Shown here one piece after another: positions 11,230 to 25,831 of a DNA stretch of 64,000 bases. Location: NCBI GenBank assembly GCA_964036045.1, contig OZ038380.1, positions 9,447,913-9,511,912 of the forward strand, written 5' to 3'. Origin of the DNA: Eutreptiella sp. 'Long Island Sound 2002' (taxonomy: Eukaryota; Euglenozoa; Euglenophyceae; Eutreptiales; Eutreptiaceae). Position 1 is the stretch's first letter. Every line of letters starts with the position of its first letter. The notes beneath the pieces were generated by a model. The model made no database searches. It was not told where the DNA came from and was given only the letters and a program-made list of their open reading frames with translations. A program made the translations under genes and the position numbers.

Positions 11230-14200
11230 TGCAGCATTGCCGTAAAAAACACATGGTGAGGCCCCAGTTTTGTGTGTAATAATGATTTACCACAGTCCAA
11301 CCATGACTTCTGCACAAAGGCTGCATGGCCAAGACCGAGCCAGTTTTGGAGCATTGTGCCCACAATGTGGGGCACAAACAGTGAGTGCAGCATTGTCGCA
11401 AGAAATACACGGTGAAACCCCAGTTTTGTGTGTAATAATGATTTACCACAGTCCAATCATGACTTCCGCACAAAGGCTGCATGGCCAAGACCGAGCCAGT
11501 TTTGGGGCACAGTGGCCACAATGTGGGGCACAAACTGTGAGTGCAGCATTGCCGCAAAAAACACATGGTGAGACCCCAGTTTTGTGTGTAATAATGATTT
11601 ACCACAGTCCAATCATGACTTCTGCACAAAGGCTGCGTGGCCAAGACCGACCCAGTTTTGGGGCACAGTGGCCACAATTTGGGGCACAAACAGTGAGTGC
11701 AGCATTGCCGCAAACACCACATGGTGAGACCCCAGTTTTGTGCGTAATAATGATTTACCACAGTCCAACCATGACTTCTGCACAAAGGCTGCATGGCCAA
11801 GACCGAGCCAGTCTTGGAGCATTGTGACCACAATGTGGGGCACAAACTGTGAGTGCAGCATTGCCGCAAAAAACACATGGTGAGGCCCCAGTTTTGTGTG
11901 TAATAATGATTTACCACAGTCCAACCATGACTTCTGCACAAGGGCTGCATGGCCAAGACCGAGCCAGTTTTGGGGCACAGTGGCCACAATGTGGGGCACA
12001 AACTGTGAGTGCAGCATTGCCGCAAAAAACACATGGTGAGACCCCAGCTTTGTGTGTAATAATGATTTACCACAGTCCAACCATGACTTCCGCACAAAGG
12101 CTGCATGGCCAAGACCGAGCCAGTTTTGGGGCACAGTGGCCACAATGTGGGGCACAAACAGTGAGTGCAGCATTGCCGCAAAAAACACATGGTGAGACCC
12201 CTGTTTTGTGTGCAATAATGATTTACCACAGTCCAACCATGACTTCTGCACAAAGGCTGCATGGCCAAGACCGAGCCAGTTTTGGAGCATTGTGACCACA
12301 ATGTGGGGCACAAACAGTGAGTGCAGCATTGCCGCAAAAAACACATGGTGAGACCCCAGTTTTGTGAGTAATAATGATTTACCACAGTTTAATCATGACT
12401 TCTGCACAAAGGCTGCGTGGCCAAGACCGAGCCAGTTTTGGGGCACAGTGGCCACAATGTGGGGCACAAACAGTGAGTGCAGCATTGCCGCAAAAAACAC
12501 ATGGTGAGACCCCAGTTTTGTGTGCAATAATGATTTACCACAGTCCAATCATGACTTCTGCACAAAGGCTGCGTGGCCAAGACCGAGCCAGTCTTGGGGC
12601 ACAGTGGCCACAATGTGGGGCACAAACAGTGAGTGCAGCAGTGCCGCAAAAAACACATGGTGAGACCCCTGTTTTGTGTGCAATAATGATTTACCACAGT
12701 CCAACCATGACTTCTGCACAAAGGCTGCATGGCCAAGACCGAGCCAGTCTTGGGGCACAGTGGCCACAATGTGGGGCACAAACTGTGAGTGCAGCAGTGC
12801 CGCAAAAAACACATGGTGAGACCCCTGTTTTGTGTGCAATAATGATTTACCACAGTCCAACCATGACTTCTGCACAAAGGCTGCATGGCCAAGACCGAGC
12901 CAGTCTTGGGGCACAGTGGCCACAATGTGGGGCACAAACTGTGAGTGCAGCAGTGCCGCAAAAAACACATGGTGAGACCCCAGTTTTGTGAGTAATAATG
13001 ATTTACCAGAGTTCAATCATGACTTCTGCACAAAGGCTGCGTGGCCAAGACCGAGCCAGTTTTGGGGCACAGTGGCCACAATGTGGGGCACAAACAGTGA
13101 GTGCAGCATTGCCGCAAAAATCACATGGTGAGACCCCAGTTTTGTGTGCAATAATGATTTACCACAGTCCAATCATGACTTCTGCACAAAGGCTGCATGG
13201 CCAAGACCGAGCCAGTTTTGGAGCATTGTGACCACAATGTGGGGCACAAACAGTGAGTGCAGCATTGCCGCAAAAAATACATGGTGAGACCCCAGTTTTG
13301 TGAGTAATAATGATTTACCACAGTCCAATCATGACTTCTGCACAAAGGCTGCGTGGCCAAGACCGAGCCAGTTTTGGGGCACAGTGGCCACAATGTGGGG
13401 CACAAACAGTGAGTGCAGCATTGCCGCAAAAAACACATGGTGAGACCCCAGTTTTGTGTGCAATAATGATTTACCACAGTCCAACCATGACTTCTGCACA
13501 AAGGCTGCATGGCCAAGACCGAGCCAGTCTTGGGGCACAGTGGCCACAATGTGGGGCACAAACAGTGAGTGCAGCATTGCCGCAAAAGACACATGGTGAG
13601 ACCCCAGCTTTGTGTGTAATAATGATTTACCACAGTCCAACCATGACTTCCGCACAAAGGCTGCATGGCCAAGACCGAGCCAGTTTTGGGGCACAGTGGC
13701 CAAAATGTGGGGCACAAACAGTGAGTGCAGCATTGCCGCAAAAAACACATGGTGAGACCCCTGTTTTGTGTGCAATAATGATATACCACAGTCCAACCAT
13801 GACTTCTGCACAAAGGCTGCATGGCCAAGACCGAGCCAGTTTTGGAGCATTGTGACCACAATGTGGGGCACAAACTGTGAGTGCAGCATTGCCGCAAAAA
13901 ACACATGGTGAGACCCCAGTTTTGTGTGCAATAATGATTTACCACAGTCCAACCATGACTTCTGCACAAAGGCTGCATGGCCAAGACCGAGCCAGTCTTG
14001 GGGCACAGTGGCCACAATGTGGGGCACAAACAGTGAGTGCAGCATTGCCGCAAAAAACACATGGTTAGACCCCAGCTTTGTGTGTAATAATGATTTACCA
14101 CAGTCCAACCATGACTTCTGCACAAAGGCTGCGTGGCCAAGACCGAGCCAGTTTTGGGGCACAGTGGCCACAATGTGGGGCACAAACAGTGAGTGCAGCA

Positions 14201-17045
14201 TTGCCGCAAAAAACACATGGTTAGACCCCTGTTTTGTGTGCAATAATGATTTACCACAGTCCAATCATAACTTCTGCACAAAGGCTGCATGGCCAAGACC
14301 GAGCCAGTTTTGGGGCACAGTGGCCACAATGTGGGGCACAAACAGTGAGTGCAGCATTGCCGCAAAAAACACATGGTGAGACCCCTGTTTTGTGTGCAAT
14401 AATGATTTACCACAGTCCAACCATGACTTCTGCACAAAGGCTGCATGGCCAAGACCGAGCCAGTTTTGGGGCACAGTGGCCACAATGTGGGGCACAAACT
14501 GTGAGTGCACCATTGCCGCAAATAACACATGGTGAGACCCCAGTTTTGCGAGTAATAATGATTTACCACAGTCCAATCATGACTTCTGCACAAAGGCTGC
14601 GTGGCCAAGACCGAGCCAGTTTTGGGGCACAGTGGCCACAATGTGGGGCACAAACAGTGAGCGCAGCATTGCCGCAAAAAACACATGCTGAGACCCCAGT
14701 TTTGTGTGCAATAATGATTTGCCACAGTCCAACCATGACTTCTGCACAAAGGCTGCATGGCCAAGACCGAGCCAGTTTTGGGGCACAGTGGCCACAATGT
14801 GGGGCACAAACAGTGAGTGCAGCATTGCCGCAAAAAACACATGGTGAGACCCCAGCTCTGTGTGTAACAATGATTTACCACAGTCCAACCATGACTTCTG
14901 CACAAAGGCTGCATGGCCAAGACCGAGCCAGTTTTGGAGCATTGTGACCACAATGTGGGGCACAAACTGTGCGTGCAGCATTGCCGCAAAAAACACATGG
15001 TGAGACCCCAGTTTTGTGTGTAATAATGATTTACCACAGTCCAATCATGACTTCTGCACAAAGGCTGCGTGGCCAAGACCGAGCCAGTTTTGGGGCACAG
15101 TGGCCACAATGTGGGGCACAAACTGTGGGTGCAGCATTGCCGCAAAAAACACATGGTTAGACCCCAGTTTTGTGTGTAATAATGATTTACCACAGTCCAA
15201 TCATGACTTCTGCACAAAGGCTGCGTGGCCAAGACCGACCCAGTTTTGGGGCACAGTGGCCACAATGTGGGGCACAAACTGTGAGTGCAGCATTGCCGCA
15301 AACACCACATGGTGAGACGCCAGTTTTGTGCGTGATAATGATTTACCACAGTCCAACCATGACTTCTGCACAAAGGCTGCATGGCCAAGACCGACCCAGC
15401 TTTGGAGCATTGTGACCACAATGTGGGGCACAAACAGTGAGTGCAGCATTGCCGCAAAAAACACATGGTTAGACCCCAGTTTTGTGTGCAATAACGATTT
15501 ACCACAGTCCAATCATGACTTCTGCACAAAGACTGCATGGCCAAGACCGAGCCAGCTTTGGGGCAGAGTGGCCAGAATGTGCGGCACCAACAGTGGGTGC
15601 AGCATTGCCGCAAAAAACACATGGTGAGATCCCAGTTTTGTGTGCAATAGAGATTTACCACAGTCCAATCATGACTTCTGCACAAAGGCTGCATGGCCAA
15701 GACCGAGCCAGTTTTGGAGCATTGTGACCACAATGTGCGGCACAAACAGTGAGTGCAGCATTGCCGCAAAAAACACATGGTGAGACCCCAGTTTTGTGTG
15801 TAATAATGATTTACCACAGTCCAACCATGACTTCTGCACAAAGGCTGCATGGCCAAGACCGAGCCAGTTTTGGGGCACAGTGGCCACAATGTGGGGCACA
15901 AACAGTGGGTGCAGCATTGCCGCAAAAAGCACATGGTGAGATCCCAGTTTTGTGTGCAATAATGATTTACCACAGTCCAACCATGACTTCTGCACAAAGG
16001 CTGCATGGCCAAGACCGAGCCAGTTTTGGGGCACCCTGGCCACAATGTCGGGCACAAACTGTGAGTGCAGCATTGCCGCAAAAAACACATGGTGAGACCC
16101 CAGTTTTGTGTGTAATAATGATTTACCACAGTCCAATCATGACTTCTGCACAAAGGCTGCATGGCCAAGACCGAGCCAGTTTTGGGGCACAGTGGCCACA
16201 ATGTGGGGCACAAACTGTGAGTGCAGCATTGCCGCAAAAAACACATGGTGAGATCCCACTTTTGTGTGCAATAATGATTTACCACAGTCCAATCATGACT
16301 TCTGCACAAAGGCTGCATGGCCAAGACCGAGCCAGTTTTGGAGCATTGTGACCACAATGTGGGGCACAAACTGTGAGTGCAGCATTGCCGCAAAAAACAC
16401 ATGGTGAGACCCCAGTTTTGTGTGTAATAATGATTTACCACAGTCCAATCATGACTTCTGCACAAAGGCTGCATGGCCAAGACCGAGCCAGTTTTGGGGC
16501 ACCCTGGCCACAATGTGGGGCACAAACAGTGGGTGCAGCATTGCCGCAAAAAGCACATGGTGAGATCCCAGTTTTGTGTGCAATAATGATTTACCACAGT
16601 CCAATCATGACTTCTGCACAAAGGCTGCATGGCCAAGACCGAGCCAGTTTTGGGGCACAGTGGCCACAATGCGGGGCACAAACTGTGAGTGCAGCATTGC
16701 CGCAAAAAACACATGGTGAGACCCCAGTTTTGTGTGCAATAATGATTTACCACCGTCCAACCATGACTTCTGCACAAAGGCTGCATGGCCAAGACCGAGC
16801 CAGTTTTGGAGCATTGTGACCACAATGTGGGGCACAAACTGTGAGTGCAGCATTGCCGCAAAAAACACATGGTTAGACCCCAGTTTTGTGTGTAATAATG
16901 ATTTACCACAGTCCAACCATGACTTCTGCACAAAGGCTGCATGGCCAAGACCGAGCCAGTTTTGGAGCATTGTGACCACAATGTGGGGCACAAACTGTGA
17001 GTGCAGCATTGCCGCAAAAAACACATGGTGAGACCCCAGTTTTGT
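11230..17045 (+). repeat. Large HOR, copy 2
   Basis: This copy carries the same ordered markers as copy 1: GCCGTAAAAAAC at 11239, AACACCACATGG, the CAGAGTTCAATC monomer near 13008, TTTTGCGAGTAAT near 14545, the GTGGGTGCAGC/GAGATCCC sub-block, and CCACCGTCCAACC near 16750. Offsets to copy 1 shift between 6240, 5928, 5460 and 5772 bp. Whole monomers were therefore lost or gained at several internal points while the order was kept. Confidence 0.75.
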
Positions 17046-19360
17046 GTGTAATAATGATTTACCACAGTCCAATCATGACTTCTGCACAAAGGATGCATGG
17101 CCAAGACCGAGCAAGTTTTGGGGCACAGTGGCCACAATGTGGGGCACAAACAGTGAGTGCAGCATTGCCGCAAAAAGCACATGGTGAGACCCCAGTTTTG
17201 TGTGTAATAATGATTTACCACAGTCCAACCATGACTTCTGCACAAAGGCTGCATGGCCAAGACCGAGCCAGTTTTGGGGCATTGTGACCACAATGTGGGG
17301 CACAAACTGTGAGTGCAGCATTGCCGCAAAAAACACATGGTGAGACCCCAGTTTTGTGTGTAATAATGATTTACCACAGTCCAATCATGACTTCTGCACA
17401 AAGGCTGCATGGCCAAGACCGAGCCAGTGTTGGGGCACAGTGGCCACAATGTGGGGCACAAACAGTGAGTGCAGCATTGCCGCAAAAAACACATGGTGAG
17501 ACCCCAGCTTTGTGTGTAATAATGATTTACCACAGTCCAACCATGACTTCTGCACAAAGGCTGCATGGCCAAGACCGAGCCAGTCTTGGGGCACAGTGGC
17601 CACAATGTGGGGCACAAACAGTGAGTGCAGCATTGCCGCAAAAAGCACATGGTGAGACCCCAGTTTTGTGTGTAATAATGATTTACCACAGTCCAATCAT
17701 GACTTCTGCACAAAGGCTGCATGGCCAAGACCGAGCCAGTTTTGGGGCATTGTGACCACAATGTGGGGCACAAACTGTGAGTGCAGCATTGCCGCAAAAA
17801 ACATACGGTGAGGCCCCAGTTTTGTGTGTAATAATGATTTACCACAGTCCAACCATGACTTCTGCACAAAGGCTGCATGGCCAAGACCGAGCCAGTTTTG
17901 GGGCACAGTGGCCACAATGTGGGGCACAAACAGTGAGTGCAGCATTGCCGCAAAAAACACATGGTTAGACCCCTGTTTTGTGTGCAATAATGATTTACCA
18001 CCGTCCAACCATGACTTCTGCACAAAGGCTGCATGGCCAAGACCGAGCCAGTTTTGGGGCACAGTGGCCATAATGTGGGGCACAAACAGTGAGTGCAGCA
18101 TTGCCGCAAAAAACACATGGTGAGACCCCTGTTTTGTGTGCAATAATGATTTACCACAGTCCAACCATGACTTCTGCACAAAGGCTGCATGGCCAAGACC
18201 GAGCCAGTTTTGGGGCACAGTGGCCACAATGTGGGGCACAAACTGTGAGTGCACCATTGCCGCAAATAACACATGGTGAGACCCCAGTTTTGCGAGTAAT
18301 AATGATTTACCACAGTCCAATCATGACTTCTGCACAAAGGCTGCGTGGCCAAGACCGAGCCAGTTTTGGGGCACAGTGGCCACAATGTGGGGCACAAACA
18401 GTGAGCGCAGCATTGCCGCAAAAAACACATGCTGAGACCCCAGTTTTGTGTGCAATAATGATTTACCACAGTCCGACCATGACTTCTGCACAAAGGCTGC
18501 ATGGCCAAGACCGAGCCAGTCTTGGGGCACAGTGGCCACAATGTGGGGCACAAACAGTGAGTGCAGCATTGCCGCAAAAAGCACATGGTTAGACCCCAGC
18601 TTTGTGTGTAATAATGATTTACCACAGTCCAACCATGACTTCCGCACAAAGGCTGCATGGCCAAGACCGAGCCAGTTTTGGGGCACAGTGGCCACAATGT
18701 GGAGCACAAACAGTGAGTGCAGCATTGCCGCAAAAAACACATGGTTAGACCCCTGTTTTGTGTGCAATAATGATTTACCACAGTCCAACCATGACTTCTG
18801 CACAAAGGCTGCATGGCCAAGACCGAGCCAGTTTTGGAGCATTGTGACCACAATGTGGGGCACAAACTGTGAGTGCAGCATTGCCGCAAAAAACACATGG
18901 TGAGACCCCAGTTTTGTGTGTAATAATGATTTACCACAGTCCAATCATGACTTCTGCACAAAGGCTGCATGGCCAAGACCGAGCCAGTTTTGGGGCACAG
19001 TGGCCACAATGTGGGGCACAAACTGTGGGTGCAGCATTGCCGCAAAAAACACATGGTTAGACCCCAGTTTTGTGTGTAATAATGATTTACCACAGTCCAA
19101 TCATGACTTCTGCACAAAGGCTGCGTGGCCAAGACCGACCCAGTTTTGGGGCACAGTGGCCACAATGTGGGGCACAAACTGTGAGTGCAGCATTGCCGCA
19201 AACACCACATGGTTAGACCCCAGTTTTGTGTGTAATAATGATTTACCACAGTCCAACCATGACTTCTGCACAAAGGCTGCATGGCCAAGACCGAGCCAGG
19301 TTTGGAGCATTGTGACCACAATGTGGGGCACAAACTGTGAGTGCAGCATTGCCGCAAAAA

Positions 19361-20764
19361 ACACATGGTGAGACCCCAGTTTTGTGTGTAATAATGATTT
19401 ACCACAGTCCAACCATGACTTCTGCACAAAGGCTGCATGGCCAAGACCGAGCCAGTTTTGGGGCATTGTGACCACAATGTGGGGCACAAACTGTGAGTGC
19501 AGCATTGCCGCAAAAAACACATGGTGAGACCCCAGTTTTGTGTGTAATAAGGGTTTACCACAGTCCAATCATGACTTCTGCACAAAGGCTGCATGGCCAA
19601 GACCGAGCCAGTTTTGGGGCACAGTGGCCACAATGTGGGGCACAAACAGTGGGTGCAGCATTGCCGCAAAAAACACATTGTGAGATCCCAGTTTTGTGTG
19701 CAATAATGATTTACCACAGTCCAACCATGACTTCTGCACAAAGGCTGCATGGCCAAGACCGAGCCAGTTTTGGGGCACCCTGGCCACAATGTCGGGCACA
19801 AACTGTGAGTGCAGCATTGCCGCAAAAAACACATGGTGAGATCCCAGTTTTGTGTGCAATAATGATTTACCACAGTCCAATCATGACTTCTGCACAAAGG
19901 CTGCATGGCCAAGACCGAGCCAGTTTTGGAGCATTGTGACCACAATGTGGGGCACAAACTGTGAGTGCAGTATTGCCGCAAAAAACACATGGTGAGACCC
20001 CAGTTTTGTGTGTAATAACGATTTACCACAGTCCAATCATGACTTCTGCACAAAGGCTGCATGGCCAAGACCGAGCCAGTTTTGGGGCACAGTGGCCACA
20101 ATGTGGGGCACAAACTGTGAGTGCAGCATTGCCGCAAAAAACACATGGTGAGATCCCAGTTTTGTGTGCAATGGAGATTTACCACAGTCCAATCATGACT
20201 TCTGCACAAAGGCTGCATGGCCAGGACCGAGCCAGTTTTGGAGCATTGTGACCACAATGTGGGGCACAAACTGTGAGTGCAGCATTGCCGCAAAAAACAC
20301 ATGGTGAGACCCCAGTTTTGTGTGCAATGGAGATTTACCACAGTCCAGTCATGACTTCTGCACAAAGGCTGCATGGCCAAGACCGAGCCAGTTTTGGGGC
20401 ACAGTGGCCACAATGTGGGGCACAAACAGTGGGTGCAGCATTGCCGCAAAAAGCACATGGTGAGATCCCAGTTTTGTGTGCAATAATGATTTACCACAGT
20501 CCAATCATGACTTCTGCACAAAGGCTGCATGGCCAAGACCGAGCCAGTTTTGGGGCACAGTGGCCACAATGTGGGGCACAAACTGTGAGTGCAGCATTGC
20601 CGCAAAAAACACATGCTGAGACCCCAGTTTTGTGTGCAATAATGATTTACCACCGTCCAACCATGACTTCTGCACAAAGGCTGCATGGCCAAGACCGAGC
20701 CATTTTTGGAGCATTGTGACCACAATGTGGGGCACAAACTGTGAGTGCAGCATTGCCGCAAAAA
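19361..20764 (+). repeat. 1404-bp (9-mer) duplication, unit 1
   Basis: This unit matches 20765-22168 at exactly +1404 bp. Shared rare variants include CACATTGTGAGATCC, GGCACCCTGGCC with ATGTCGGGC, TGCAATGGAGATTTACC and GGCCAGGACCG. Only a few differences were noted, for example GGAGATTTACC against AATGATTTACC near 20330/21734. Confidence 0.8.
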
Positions 20765-22168
20765 ACACATGGTGAGACCCCAGTCTTGTGTGTAATAATG
20801 ATTTACCACAGTCCAACCATGACTTCTGCACAAAGGCTGCATGGCCAAGACCGAGCCAGTTTTGGAGCATTGTGACCACAATGTGGGGCACAAACTGTGA
20901 GTGCAGCATTGCCGCAAAAAACACATGGTGAGACCCCAGTTTTGTGTGTAATAATGATTTACCACAGTCCAATCATGACTTCTGCACAAAGGCTGCATGG
21001 CCAAGACCGAGCCAGTTTTGGGGCACAGTGGCCACAATGTGGGGCACAAACAGTGGGTGCAGCATTGCCGCAAAAAACACATTGTGAGATCCCAGTTTTG
21101 TGTGCAATAATGATTTACCACAGTCCAACCATGACTTCTGCACAAAGGCTGCATGGCCAAGACCGAGCCAGTTTTGGGGCACCCTGGCCACAATGTCGGG
21201 CACAAACTGTGAGTGCAGCATTGCCGCAAAAAACACATGGTGAGATCCCAGTTTTGTGTGCAATAATGATTTACCACAGTCCAATCATGACTTCTGCACA
21301 AAGGCTGCATGGCCAAGACCGAGCCAGTTTTGGAGCATTGTGACCACAATGTGGGGCACAAACTGTGAGTGCAGTATTGCCGCAAAAAACACATGGTGAG
21401 ACCCCAGTTTTGTGTGTAATAACGATTTACCACAGTCCAATCATGACTTCTGCACAAAGGCTGCATGGCCAAGACCGAGCCAGTTTTGGGGCACAGTGGC
21501 CACAATGTGGGGCACAAACTGTGAGTGCAGCATTGCCGCAAAAAACACATGGTGAGATCCCAGTTTTGTGTGCAATGGAGATTTACCACAGTCCAATCAT
21601 GACTTCTGCACAAAGGCTGCATGGCCAGGACCGAGCCAGTTTTGGAGCATTGTGACCACAATGTGGGGCACAAACTGTGAGTGCAGCATTGCCGCAAAAA
21701 ACACATGGTGAGACCCCAGTTTTGTGTGTAATAATGATTTACCACAGTCCAATCATGACTTCTGCACAAAGGCTGCATGGCCAAGACCGAGCCAGTTTTG
21801 GGGCACACTGGCCACAATGTGGGGCACAAACAGTGGGTGCAGCATTGCCGCAAAAAGCACATGGTGAGATCCCAGTTTTGTGTGCAATAATGATTTACCA
21901 CAGTCCAATCATGACTTCTGCACAAAGGCTGCATGGCCAAGACCGAGCCAGTTTTGGGGCACAGTGGCCACAATGTGGGGCACAAACTGTGAGTGCAGCA
22001 TTGCCGCAAAAAACACATGGTGAGACCCCAGTTTTGTGTGCAATAATGATTTACCACCGTCCAACCATGACTTCTGCACAAAGGCTGCATGGCCAAGACC
22101 GAGCCAGTTTTGGAGCATTGTGACCACAATGTGGGGCACAAACTGTGAGTGCAGCATTGCCGCAAAAA
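20765..22168 (+). repeat. 1404-bp (9-mer) duplication, unit 2
   Basis: This is the second unit of the 9-mer tandem duplication, carrying the same rare variants in the same order as unit 1. It ends near the CCACCGTCCAACC monomer that closes the larger HOR copy. Confidence 0.8.
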
Positions 22169-23129
22169 ACACATGGTTAGACCCCAGTTTTGTGTGTAAT
22201 AATCATTTACCACAGTCCAACCATGACTTCTGCACAAAGGCTGCATGGCCAAGACCGAGCCAGTTTTGGAGCATTGTGACCACAATGTGGGGCACAAACA
22301 GTGAGTGCAGCATTGCCGTAAAAAACACATGGTGAGGCCCCAGTTTTGTGTGTAATAATGATTTACCACAGTCCAACCATGACTTCTGCACAAAGGCTGC
22401 ATGGCCAAGACCGAGCCAGTTTTGGAGCATTGTGCCCACAATGTGGGGCACAAACAGTGAGTGCAGCATTGTCGCAAGAAATACACGGTGAAACCCCAGT
22501 TTTGTGTGTAATAATGATTTACCACAGTCCAATCATGACTTCCGCACAAAGGCTGCATGGCCAAGACCGAGCCAGTTTTGGGGCACAGTGGCCACAATGT
22601 GGGGCACAAACTGTGAGTGCAGCATTGCCGCAAAAAACACATGGTGAGACCCCAGTTTTGTGTGTAATAATGATTTACCACAGTCCAATCATGACTTCTG
22701 CACAAAGGATGCATGGCCAAGACCGAGCAAGTTTTGGGGCACAGTGGCCACAATGTGGGGCACAAACAGTGAGTGCAGCATTGCCGCAAAAAGCACATGG
22801 TGAGACCCCAGTTTTGTGTGTAATAATGATTTACCACAGTCCAACCATGACTTCTGCACAAAGGCTGCATGGCCAAGACCGAGCCAGTTTTGGGGCATTG
22901 TGACCACAATGTGGGGCACAAACTGTGAGTGCAGCATTGCCGCAAAAAACACATGGTGAGACCCCAGTTTTGTGTGTAATAATGATTTACCACAGTCCAA
23001 TCATGACTTCTGCACAAAGGCTGCGTGGCCAAGACCGAGCCAGTGTTGGGGCACAGTGGCCACAATGTGGGGCACAAACAGTGAGTGCAGCATTGCTGCA
23101 AAAAACACATGGTTAGACCCCAGTTTTGT

Positions 23130-24780
23130 GTGCAATAATGATTTACCACAGTCCAATCATGACTTCTGCACAAAGGCTGCATGGCCAAGACCGAGCCAGT
23201 GTTGGGGCACAGTGGCCACAATGTGGGGCACAAACTGTGAGTGCAGCATTGCCGCAAAAAAAACATGGTGAGACCCCAGTTTTGTGTGTAATAATGATTT
23301 ACCACAGTCCAATCATGACTTCTGCACAAAGGATGCATGGCCAAGACCGAGCCAGTTTTGAGGCACAGTGGCCACAATGTGGGGCACAAACTGTGAGTGC
23401 AGCATTGCCGCAAAAAGCACATGGTGAGACCCCTGTTTTGTGTGTAATAATGACTTACCACAGTCCAACCATGACTTCTGCAAAAAGGCTGCATGGCCAA
23501 GACCGAGCCAGTTTTGGAGCATTGTGACCACAATGTGGGGCACAAACTGTGAGTGCAGCATTGCCGCAAAAAACACATGGTTAGACCCCAGCTTTGTGTG
23601 CAATAATGATTTACCACAGTCCAACCATGACTTCTGCACAAAGGATGCATGGCCAAGACCGAGCCAGTTTTGGGGCACAGTGGCCACAATGTGGGGCACA
23701 AACTGTGAGTGCAGCATTGCCGCAAAAAGCACATGGTGAGACCCCAGTTTTGTGTGTAATAATGATTTACCACAGTCCAACCATGACTTCTGCACAAAGG
23801 CTGCATGGCCAAGACCGAGCCAGTTTTGGAGCATTGTGACCACAATGTGGGGCACAAACAGTGAGTGCAGCATTGCCGCAAAAAACACATGGTTAGACCC
23901 CAGCTTTGTGTGCAATAATGATTTACCACAGTCCAACCATGACTTCTGCACAAAGGATGCATGGCCAAGACCGAGCCAGTTTTGGGGCACAGTGGCCACA
24001 ATGTGGGGCACAAACTGTGAGTGCAGCATTGCCGCAAAAAGCACATGGTGAGACCCCAGTTTTGTGTGTAATAATGATTTACCACAGTCCAATCATGACT
24101 TCTGCACAAAGGCTGCATGGCCAAGACCGAGCCAGTGTTGGGGCACAGTGGCCACAATGTGGGGCACAAACTGTGAGTGCAGCATTGCCGCAAAAAACAC
24201 ATGGCTAGACCCCAGTTTTGTGTGTAATAATGATTTACCACAGTCCAATCATGACTTCTGCACAAAGGATGCATGGCCAAGACCGAGCCAGTTTTGGGGC
24301 ACAGTGGCCACAATGTGGGGCACAAACTGTGAGTGCAGCATTGCCGCAAAAAGCACATGGTGAGACCCCTGTTTTGTGTGTAATAATGACTTACCACAGT
24401 CCAACCATGACTTCTGCAAAAAGGCTGCATGGCCAAGACCGAGCCAGTTTTGGAGCATTGTGACCACAATGTGGGGCACAAACTGTGAGTGCAGCATTGC
24501 CGCAAAAAACACATGGTTAGACCCCAGCTTTGTGTGCAATAATGATTTACCACAGTCCAACCATGACTTCTGCACAAAGGATGCATGGCCAAGACCGAGC
24601 CAGTTTTGGGGCACAGTGGCCACAATGTGGGGCACAAACTGTGAGTGCAGCATTGCCGCAAAAAGCACATGGTGAGACCCCAGTTTTGTGTGTAATAATG
24701 ATTTACCACAGTCCAACCATGACTTCTGCACAAAGGCTGCATGGCCAAGACCGAGCCAGTTTTGGAGCATTGTGACCACA
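23130..24780 (+). repeat. 936-bp (6-mer) tandem duplication
   Basis: About 23130-24065 recurs at 24066-24780 (second copy partial) with a +936 bp offset. The diagnostic pair AATGACTTACC and TTCTGCAAAAAGGCTG occurs at about 23450-23490 and again at 24386-24426. The same pair appears a third time near 27040-27075, showing that this monomer seeded the next block as well. Confidence 0.75.
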
Positions 24781-25814
24781 ATGTGGGGCACAAACTGCGA
24801 GTACAGCATTGCCGCAAAAAACACATGGTGAGACCCCAGTTTTGTGTGTAATAATGATTTACCACAGTCCAACCATGACTTCTGCACAAAGGCTGCGTGG
24901 CCAAGACCGAGCCAGTTTTGGGGCACAGTGGCCACAATGTGGGGCACAAACTGTGAGTGCAGCATTGCCGCAAAAAACACATGGTGAGACCCCTGTTTTG
25001 TGTGCAATAATGATTTACCACAGTCCGACCATGACTTCTGCCCAAAGGCTGCATGGCCAAGACCGAGCCAGTTTTGGGGCACAGTGGCCACAATGTGGGG
25101 CACAAACTGTGAGTGCAGCATTGCCGCAAAAAACACATGGTTAGACCCCAGTTTTGTGTGAAATAATGATTTACCACAGTCCAACCATGACTTCTGCACA
25201 AAGGCTGCATGGCCAAGACCGAGCCAGTTTTGGGGCACAGTGACCACAATGTGGGGCACAAACCGTGAGTGCAGCATTGCCGCAAAAAATACATGGTGAG
25301 ACCCCAGTTTTGTGTGTAATAATGATTTACCACAGTCCAACCATGACTTGTGCACAAAGGCTGCATGGCCAAGACCGAGGGAGTTTTGGGGCACAGTGGC
25401 CACAATGTGGGGCACAAACAGTGAGTGCAGCGTTGCCGCAAAAAACACATGGTTAGACCCCAGTTTTGTGTGTAATAATGATTTACCACAGTCCAACCAT
25501 GACTTCTGCACAAAGGATGCATGGCCAAGACCGAGCCAGTTTTGGGGCACAGTGGCCACAATGTGGGGCACAAACTGTGAGTGCAGCATTGCCGCAAAAA
25601 GCACATGGTGAGACCCCAGTTTTGTGTGCAATAGTGATTTACCACAGTCCAACCATGACTTCTGCACAAAGGCTGCATGGCCAAGACCGAGCCAGTTTTG
25701 GGGCACAGTGGCCACAATGTGGGGCACAAACAGTGAGTGCAGCATTGCCGCAAAAAACACATGGTGAGACCCCAGTTTTGTGTGCAATAATGATTTACCA
25801 CAGTCCAACCATGA

Positions 25815-25831
25815 CTTCGGCACAAAGGGTG
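25815..25831 (+). other. CENP-B-box-like variant, 7 of 9 core bases
   Basis: The variant CTTCGGCACAAAGGGTG matches the mammalian CENP-B box core pattern (TTCG, four any, A, two any, CGGG) at 7 of 9 fixed positions; the CGGG is GGGT here. A second copy lies at 25970-25986. The consensus monomer (TTCTGCACAAAGGCTGC) matches only 5 of 9. I treat this as a weak resemblance, not a predicted binding site. Confidence 0.15.

Larger units (their letters stand above)
17046..22300 (+). repeat. Large HOR, copy 3 (rearranged)
   Basis: Part of this copy (about 17800-19210) matches copy 2 at +3744 and then +3900 bp, so its left part is strongly shortened. Its right part repeats the GTGGGTGCAGC/GAGATCCC sub-block and ends with the CCACCGTCCAACC monomer at about 22056, which is 5304 bp after the equivalent site in copy 2. 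A 9-mer duplication (19361-22168) expands it. A fragment of a fourth copy begins at the GCCGTAAAAAAC marker near 22315 and is soon replaced by a different family. Confidence 0.65.
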
